Origin: Chloroflexota bacterium
GTDB taxonomy: Bacteria > Chloroflexota > Dormibacteria > Dormibacterales > Dormibacteraceae
Direction: 5' to 3'
DNA length: 6,753 bases
Assembly (NCBI GenBank): GCA_005879675.1
Contig: VBJE01000067.1
Coordinates: 1 to 6,753, forward strand
This document shows, one piece after another, positions 1 through 3,718 of the stretch. The translations under genes were made by a program, and so were the position numbers. How positions within the stretch are numbered: position 1 is the first letter of the stretch; each line of letters starts with the position of its first letter. The notes under the pieces are model-generated. The model was not told the DNA's origin. It did no database searches and saw only the letters and a program-made list of their open reading frames with translations.

Positions 1-1
1 G

Positions 2-427
2 GCGGCGTCGCTCGGCCTCGAGAAGGAGCTGCTCGGCCGGGTCATCGCGGTGGTCGACGCCTACGAGAAAGGCTCCGACAACCTTGTCGTCCACGACGGG
101 GTCCGGAACCTTTTGCGCCACCCGGAGTTCGCCGAGTCGTCGCGCGTGCACCAGGTGCTCGAGGTGCTGGAGGAGACCCGGTACCTGACAGTCTTGCTCC
201 GGCAGCTGATCGGCGATTCGGAGCTGCAGATCGTCATCGGCTCGGAGAACATGTCGAGCCAGCTGCAGGGGTGCGCGGTCGTGCTCACGACCTACGGGCC
301 TTCCGACCGGCTCAAGGGCGTCCTCGGCGTCATCGGCCCAACGCGCATGGCCTACAGCCAGACCGTGGCACGCCTGCAGACCGTGGCCCGAACCGCGAGC
401 GACCGGATGGCGGCGCTCGGGGTTTGA
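2..427 (+). CDS. hrcA: HrcA heat-shock repressor, C-terminal part (5' end outside window)
   Basis: This is the last 141 residues of the heat-inducible transcription repressor HrcA, which in the family binds CIRCE operators upstream of chaperone operons and depends on GroEL for activity. The reading frame is open from the first bases of the window, so the start and the N-terminal winged-helix DNA-binding domain are missing. What is visible is the end of the GAF-like/inserted region and the conserved C-terminal signature: IGSENMSSQLQGCAVVLTTY, followed by GVLGVIGPTRMAYSQ, which matches the family's 'IGxEN ... GxIGVIGPTRMxY' pattern closely. It ends with TGA at 425-427 and is followed 31 bp later by grpE, the usual company for hrcA. 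The operator it would bind is not in the window. GTG at 50 is an internal valine codon, not the start. Identification is firm; only completeness is unknown. Confidence 0.95.
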   Translation, partial: AASLGLEKELLGRVIAVVDAYEKGSDNLVVHDGVRNLLRHPEFAESSRVHQVLEVLEETRYLTVLLRQLIGDSELQIVIGSENMSSQLQGCAVVLTTYGPSDRLKGVLGVIGPTRMAYSQTVARLQTVARTASDRMAALGV

Positions 428-446
428 TCGGACCCTCGCGCGCGGT

Positions 447-458
447 ATCTAGAGCCCG
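447..458 (+). promoter_or_regulatory. ATCTAG box 6 nt before the grpE start
   Basis: The hrcA-grpE gap contains no purine-rich Shine-Dalgarno sequence. Instead ATCTAG (447-452) ends exactly 6 nt before the ATG at 459. The same hexamer sits at the same distance before dnaJ. Read as TATCTA (446-451) it resembles a -10 box (TANNNT-like, last base differing), placed about where a leaderless transcript would begin at the ATG. Whether it works as a promoter, a translation signal or not at all is inference. Confidence 0.35.
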
Positions 459-1010
459 ATGACCACCCGCAAGTACCCGCACGACCCGAACGAGGGCGAG
501 TCTCTCAAGGACGCCAGCATCACGCTGATGGAAGGCAAGATCGCCGAGCTCGAGTCGGCCCTCGCGGAGATGAAGGACAGGTACCTGCGTCTGGCCGCCG
601 ACTTCGAGAACTACAAGAAGCGAGTGCGGCAGGAGCAGCTCGACACGATGCAGCACGCGTCGGCGGAGCTGATCCATCGCCTTCTCCCTGTGCTCGACGA
701 CCTCCAGAACGTCCTCGAGCACAGGCCCCGCAACGTGGACGAGTCGTGGATCAAGGGCCTCGAGCTGAGCGTGCGCAAGCTGGAGGAGGCGCTGGGCACT
801 CATGGCCTGGAGCCGATCGACGCCGTGGGCACGCGGTTCGACCCGAAGCTGCACGAGGCGATCGGCCACGAGGAGTCGGCCGAGCACCCCGAAGACACCG
901 TAGTCTCCGAGCTGCGTCGCGGCTACCGCGTCCGCGACCGCGTGGTCAGGCCCGCGCTGGTGAAGGTGTCGCGGCGCCCTGCCCTTCCCGCGGGCGACGA
1001 CCAAGCCTGA
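459..1010 (+). CDS. grpE: GrpE nucleotide exchange factor of DnaK
   Basis: GrpE is a cytoplasmic homodimer that releases ADP from DnaK and so drives the Hsp70 cycle. The 183-residue product has the family layout. A short disordered acidic/basic N-terminus (1-22) is followed by a long coiled-coil helix (about 24-65, including YLRLAADFENYKKRVRQE). A four-helix-bundle stretch with LLPVLDDLQNVLEH comes next. The C-terminal beta-domain carries the GrpE signature from F127-D128-P129 (FDPKLHEAIGHEE), through GYRVRDRVVRPALVKV. Length is typical. The ATG at 459 is chosen because it gives the usual disordered leader; an in-frame ATG at 528 would remove the leader and start right at the coiled coil. It lies 31 bp after hrcA and 14 bp before dnaJ, so cotranscription is likely. 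There is no Shine-Dalgarno sequence. Confidence 0.96.
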   Translation: MTTRKYPHDPNEGESLKDASITLMEGKIAELESALAEMKDRYLRLAADFENYKKRVRQEQLDTMQHASAELIHRLLPVLDDLQNVLEHRPRNVDESWIKGLELSVRKLEEALGTHGLEPIDAVGTRFDPKLHEAIGHEESAEHPEDTVVSELRRGYRVRDRVVRPALVKVSRRPALPAGDDQA

Positions 1011-1012
1011 TC

Positions 1013-1024
1013 ATCTAGCGACCA
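1013..1024 (+). promoter_or_regulatory. ATCTAG box 6 nt before the dnaJ start
   Basis: The 14-bp gap between the grpE stop and the dnaJ GTG contains ATCTAG at 1013-1018, with 6 nt (cgacca) to the GTG at 1025. This repeats the arrangement before grpE. No Shine-Dalgarno-like purine run is present. It supports GTG 1025 as the true dnaJ start. Function is inferred only from the repetition. Confidence 0.35.
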
Positions 1025-2143
1025 GTGGCCGTCAAGCGCGACTACTACGAGGTGCTCGGCGTGGGTCGACAGGCCGCGCCCGAGGAGCTCAAGCGCGCGT
1101 TCCGCAAGATCGCCATGGACTCGCACCCCGACCGCAACCCCGACGATGCGGCCGCGGCCGCGCGCTTCAAGGAGGCGAGCGAGGCCTACGCGGTGCTGTC
1201 CGATCCTGACCGCCGCCGCAGCTATGACCTCTTCGGCCACGCGGCGGTGGGTGCCGGCGGGCCGGCCGTCGATTTCTCCGATATGCCGTTCGCGGACATC
1301 TTCGACACGTTCTTCGGCGGAGGATTCGGAGCGCGCTCGCGACGCGAGCGCTCGAACCGCGGCGACGACCTGCGCTACGACCTGACGATCACGTTCGAGG
1401 AGTCGTTCGCGGGCGTCGAGAAGGAGATCGACGTGTCGCGCCTGGGGACGTGCGACCACTGCTCCGGCAGCGGAGCCGAGCCCGGCTCAGGCCAGGAGAC
1501 GTGTCCCGGATGCGGGGGCTCGGGGCAGATCCGGCGGGCGGCGCAATCGTTCTTCGGCCAGGTGGTGACCACATCGACCTGCCCGACGTGCGGCGGCGCC
1601 GGCCGGATCCTGAAGAACCCGTGCGCGGTCTGCCGAGGGCAGGGGCGCGTCCAGAAGTCGAGGCGACTGTCGGTGCAGGTCCCGGCCGGTGTCGACATGG
1701 GGTCGCAGATACGCATCAGCGGCGAAGGCGCGGCGGGCGTGCGCGGCGGCCCTCCGGGCGACCTGTACGTCGTCCTGCGCGTCAAGGCGCACCCGCACCT
1801 GGCGAGACACGAGCAGGACATCGTCTACGAGCTCCGGATCAACATCGTCCAGGCGGCTCTTGGGGACCGGATCGAGATCCCGACGATCGAGGGGCCGGTC
1901 GAGATCGCGATCCCGGCAGGGACGCAGCACGGGCAGTCGTTCCGGCTCCAGGGCAGGGGCATGCCCGACGTGCGCGGCGGCCGGCGCGGAGACCAGTACG
2001 TCGTGGTCCAGCTGGTCGTGCCCAAGGACCTGAACCCGGAGCAGAAGGCGATGCTGCGCAAGGTCGGCGGGCTGACGGGCAGGCCGGAGAAGGTGTCCAG
2101 GGGATTTTTCGACAAGCTGCGCGACGCGATTTCGCTTGACTAG
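1025..2143 (+). CDS. dnaJ: DnaJ (Hsp40) co-chaperone, type I with four zinc motifs
   Basis: DnaJ binds unfolded clients, stimulates DnaK ATPase and hands clients over in the cytoplasm. The 372-residue product is a complete type I DnaJ. The J-domain (about 5-70) has the catalytic HPD at 34-36 and the start DYYEVLGV. A rather short Gly/Phe region follows (about 71-113, with FADIFDTFFGGGFG). The zinc-binding region has four CxxCxGxG motifs at residues 143-150 (CDHCSGSG), 160-167 (CPGCGGSG), 186-193 (CPTCGGAG) and 200-207 (CAVCRGQG). The two C-terminal beta-barrel domains carry the GDLYVVLRV and GDQYVVVQL strands, and the tail is FFDKLRDAISLD. All functional residues are present. The GTG start is fixed by the conserved N-terminus. 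Linkage to hrcA resembles the actinobacterial 'dnaJ2' arrangement, but here grpE lies between them. The stop codon lies inside an inverted repeat. Confidence 0.97.
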   Translation: MAVKRDYYEVLGVGRQAAPEELKRAFRKIAMDSHPDRNPDDAAAAARFKEASEAYAVLSDPDRRRSYDLFGHAAVGAGGPAVDFSDMPFADIFDTFFGGGFGARSRRERSNRGDDLRYDLTITFEESFAGVEKEIDVSRLGTCDHCSGSGAEPGSGQETCPGCGGSGQIRRAAQSFFGQVVTTSTCPTCGGAGRILKNPCAVCRGQGRVQKSRRLSVQVPAGVDMGSQIRISGEGAAGVRGGPPGDLYVVLRVKAHPHLARHEQDIVYELRINIVQAALGDRIEIPTIEGPVEIAIPAGTQHGQSFRLQGRGMPDVRGGRRGDQYVVVQLVVPKDLNPEQKAMLRKVGGLTGRPEKVSRGFFDKLRDAISLD

Positions 2144-2154
2144 CTGAAATCGCG
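2125..2154. repeat. 9-bp perfect inverted repeat across the dnaJ stop codon
   Basis: CGCGATTTC (2125-2133) is exactly inverted as GAAATCGCG (2146-2154), with a 12-nt loop that contains the dnaJ TAG (2141-2143). No T-run follows, so it is a weak candidate for an intrinsic terminator. It could act as an mRNA 3' hairpin or as a protein-binding site. The core 8-mer recurs a third time at 2193-2200. Confidence 0.6.
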
Positions 2155-2171
2155 CTGAAGCGCCATACACT
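2144..2171 (+). promoter_or_regulatory. Predicted promoter of the lipoprotein gene
   Basis: A -10 element TACACT (2166-2171) matches TANNNT. CTGAAA (2144-2149) lies upstream with a 16-nt spacer as a possible -35. Transcription would start near 2178, leaving a leader of only about 8 nt before the GTG at 2186. This fits the absence of a Shine-Dalgarno sequence. The better-looking TTGACT at 2136-2141 is 24 nt from the -10, which is too far. Confidence 0.4.
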
Positions 2172-2185
2172 GCGCATCGCGTTCG

Positions 2186-3229
2186 GTGCGTAGCGATTTC
2201 GCGAAGAGAAAGTGGTTGGCCGCTCCGGCGGCTTTTTTGTTGGCCATCTCCGCCTGCGCGCCGCCGAACCAGACGGGTAACAACGTCGCGTCGCTGCAGT
2301 CTCCGACGCCCTCCCCGTCCCCGACGCCGACCACCGCGTTCGCGGCCTCGGGACCCGGTTTCCACATAGGCGAGGTCGGAATCGGCTATGCGCCGATCGC
2401 GCTGACGGCCGCCGGCGGGGTCGCGCCTTATCGATGGACGGTCAGCGCCGGCGTGCTCCCGCCCGGCCTGTCGCTGAACGACGATGGCAGCGTGTCGGGC
2501 GACCCGACGACGCCCGGCAAGTACGGATTCACGATCCAGGCGGCCGATTCCGGGGACAGCAAGGCGGCCGTGGCCGGCGTGATCACCATCGCCCCGCCGC
2601 TCAACGCGGCGCTGATCCCCGCGTGCGCGAAGTACTGCGTCGTCGAACTGGGCTGCGTCAACGCCTGCGGCAGCTTCGGCCAGCTGAGCGGTGGCGTGGC
2701 TCCGTTCACCTACAAGCTGCAAGGCCCGCTGCCGCTGGGCACGAAGCTGGCGGGGCTGTCATTGATCGGGACCTTCACCGGGCAGTCCGGCTACCTGCAG
2801 TTCAGCGTCCAGGTGGCCGACGCCCTGGGGGCCACGTCCACCATCTCGCCGACCTTCTGGATGTACCCACACATCACGTTGGCCGGCGACAGCACGACCT
2901 GCTTCTTGATCTTCACGGACTGCAACCTCAAGCTGAAGATCACCGGAGGCGTTCCGAGCGGAAATCCCTCCGTCGCCCTGGTTGGAGAGCTGCCTCAGCC
3001 GGGCGACCCTGCGCGCGGCGGCTGCTGGAACCAGCAGCAGGCGACCCCCCTTCCGAGCGGGTACACGCTGACCGTAAGCAACGGCTCCGTGAACCTCTTC
3101 ATCCCTCGCCCGGGGAGTGGTTATGGGGGTATCTGGACGCTGGTTTTGACCGACCACACGCTGTGCGCAGCCTCGACGAACTGCAAATCAGCGCCCGCCA
3201 CGGTGCACATCGGAATCGAGTGCACCTAG
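2186..3229 (+). CDS. Secreted lipoprotein with putative-Ig (He_PIG-like) repeats, cysteine-rich
   Basis: The 347-residue product begins with a lipoprotein signal peptide: basic n-region (KRK, 7-9), hydrophobic core (about 10-21), and lipobox I-S-A-C with the lipidated cysteine at C24. A flexible linker of alternating Ser/Thr/Pro follows (about 39-50), typical of a tether that lifts a domain off the membrane. A first Ig-like repeat (about 62-135) has the hallmarks of the putative-Ig/He_PIG family: GGVAPYRWTV, LPPGLSL, GSVSGDPTTPG and an aspartate-containing end strand. A second, more divergent copy (about 161-228) keeps GGVAPFTYKL, GTFTGQSG and VQVADALGATS. The rest has no recognised domain. 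Ten more cysteines occur: 147, 151, 157, 161, 239, 246, 280, 327, 333 and 346, an even number consistent with disulfides outside the cell. GTG 2186 is chosen because it supplies the charged n-region. Ligand and role are unknown; adhesion or carbohydrate binding is common for this fold but not shown here. Confidence 0.88.
   Translation: MRSDFAKRKWLAAPAAFLLAISACAPPNQTGNNVASLQSPTPSPSPTPTTAFAASGPGFHIGEVGIGYAPIALTAAGGVAPYRWTVSAGVLPPGLSLNDDGSVSGDPTTPGKYGFTIQAADSGDSKAAVAGVITIAPPLNAALIPACAKYCVVELGCVNACGSFGQLSGGVAPFTYKLQGPLPLGTKLAGLSLIGTFTGQSGYLQFSVQVADALGATSTISPTFWMYPHITLAGDSTTCFLIFTDCNLKLKITGGVPSGNPSVALVGELPQPGDPARGGCWNQQQATPLPSGYTLTVSNGSVNLFIPRPGSGYGGIWTLVLTDHTLCAASTNCKSAPATVHIGIECT
2193..2202 (+). 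repeat. Third copy of GCGATTTC (10-mer GCGATTTCGC)
   Basis: GCGATTTCGC at 2193-2202 is identical to 2126-2135 at the end of dnaJ, 67 bp upstream. An inverted copy of the core lies between them at 2146-2153. This copy falls in codons 3-6 of the lipoprotein gene. The three copies bracket its predicted promoter and could be operator half-sites. Chance is not excluded, because the sequence is partly constrained by coding. Confidence 0.4.
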
Positions 3230-3250
3230 GCAACGGCATAACTCAGCCAC

Positions 3251-3280
3251 TTGCGGGGTAGTTATCAGGTTCAGTAGCTT
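3251..3280 (+). promoter_or_regulatory. Possible promoter of the small gene
   Basis: TAGCTT (3275-3280) matches the -10 form TANNNT. TTGCGG (3251-3256) lies 18 nt upstream as a weak -35 (only TTG conserved). A start of transcription near 3287 would leave about 11 nt before the ATG at 3298. This argues against TTG 3280 as the start codon, since it would lie inside the -10 box. Confidence 0.3.
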
Positions 3281-3297
3281 TGATTCGTGCAGAGAGG

Positions 3298-3594
3298 ATG
3301 AACTTGTCCAAAACCATCGATCTAGAACTCACCCGGGCTGAAGTCGAAGTCCTGGAGCTGGAGGCGCGCCTCCGGGTCGTCCCCATGAACGACACCCAGC
3401 TCTCCGAGGCCTTGAAGATCGCCCTGGCGGCCAAGAAGGAGCGTCTCGCCAAGCTCCGCACCCTCCACGCCACCGCCGGACGCAAGTCGGCCAAGGATGG
3501 TGACGGGGAGAAGGTGAACCCCCTGCATGCAGGCCGCCGGCCCCCGCTGAAGCGGACGGTGCCCCAGCGCCCCCAGGCCAAGTCGAGTAAATAG
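3298..3594 (+). CDS. Small hypothetical protein, charged and helical
   Basis: I do not recognise this gene. From the ATG it encodes 98 residues. The first ~60 are strongly helix-forming and charged, with heptad-like leucines (LTRAEVEVLELEARLRVV, then LSEALKIALAAKKERLAKLR), suggesting two helices or a short coiled coil joined by a turn at PMND. The last ~35 residues are basic and Pro-rich (RRPPLKRTVPQRPQAKSSK) and probably disordered. No signal peptide, membrane segment or metal motif is visible. Third codon positions are overwhelmingly G/C like the neighbours, which supports real coding. ATG 3298 has AGAGAGG directly against it with no spacer. TTG 3304 would have a proper 6-nt spacing to that purine run, and TTG 3280 would add 6 residues, so the start is uncertain by a few codons. 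The basic tail could contact nucleic acid; that is only a guess. Confidence 0.65.
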   Translation: MNLSKTIDLELTRAEVEVLELEARLRVVPMNDTQLSEALKIALAAKKERLAKLRTLHATAGRKSAKDGDGEKVNPLHAGRRPPLKRTVPQRPQAKSSK

Positions 3595-3607
3595 GGCCTC
3601 GCGGCCC
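3594..3607 (+). terminator. Short GC hairpin just after the small gene
   Basis: GGGCC (3594-3598), loop TCGC, then GGCCC (3603-3607) form a 5-bp GC stem that begins on the last base of the stop codon. No T-run follows, so it is a weak terminator candidate. Together with the next hairpin it may mark the 3' end of the small gene's mRNA. Confidence 0.3.
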
Positions 3608-3623
3608 CCGGCGCTTCATGCCA

Positions 3624-3644
3624 CCTCCCCATGAAATGGGGAGG
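3624..3644. repeat. Perfect 9-bp inverted repeat with a 3-nt loop
   Basis: CCTCCCCAT (3624-3632), loop GAA, ATGGGGAGG (3636-3644) form a perfect, stable stem-loop. It lies 30 bp after the small gene's stop and abuts the tRNA-like segment. It could terminate transcription from the small gene or, on the minus strand, end a transcript of the tRNA-like segment. Neither side has a clear T-run. ATG 3636 in its right arm is in frame with the large sensor gene, but the extra residues do not look like protein sequence. Confidence 0.6.
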
Positions 3645-3718
3645 ACCCACCGAGGATCTGAACTCAAATTCGGGTCCCGGCCGCTATCGTTCTGCCAGTT
3701 GGCTAAACAGCTGAGCGC
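3643..3718 (-). other. tRNA-like degenerate cloverleaf (possible tRNA remnant)
   Basis: Read on the minus strand, 76 nt can fold as a cloverleaf. The acceptor is GCGCTCA with TGGGTCC (6 of 7 pairs, two of them wobble). The D-arm GTTT/GAAC encloses a loop ending AACTGGCA, as in many tRNAs. The anticodon arm CGG/CCG has a 7-nt loop CCGGGAC, whose central triplet would be GGG (proline). The T-arm TTGAG/CTCGG encloses TTCAGATC. Departures are serious: a 12-nt D-loop, 3 nt instead of 2 before the D-stem, extra bases before the anticodon stem, C instead of the invariant U33, only three good anticodon-stem pairs, a 1-nt variable loop and an 8-nt T-loop. I read it as a decayed tRNA or a chance structure in GC-rich DNA, not a working tRNA gene. 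It overlaps the preferred start of the sensor gene. Confidence 0.28.
3685..3690 (+). promoter_or_regulatory. Possible -10 box for the sensor gene
   Basis: TATCGT fits TANNNT and ends 8 nt before TTG 3699, similar to the TATCTA/CATCTA boxes that end 7 nt before grpE and dnaJ. No clear -35 is present (CTCAAA at 3663-3668 with a 16-nt spacer is the best I see). It is part of the reason for preferring TTG 3699, and it lies within the tRNA-like segment. Confidence 0.25.

Noticed and set aside
330..1004. Minus-strand open frame of 224 codons opposite grpE
   Set aside because: It spans the end of hrcA and nearly all of grpE, both certain genes. No motif is present.
2136..2141. TTGACT as the -35 of the lipoprotein promoter
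   Set aside because: It is close to the consensus but 24 nt from the only good -10 (TACACT), beyond the usual 15-19 nt. It also lies inside the dnaJ coding end.
1487..2722. Minus-strand open frame of 411 codons across dnaJ and the lipoprotein gene
   Set aside because: It runs through two unrelated, well-supported + strand genes, has an Arg-rich composition and no motif. It is a shadow of high GC.
3280..3297. TTG 3280 as the start of the small gene
   Set aside because: It overlaps the predicted -10 box, has no ribosome-binding sequence and adds only six residues. ATG 3298 is simpler.
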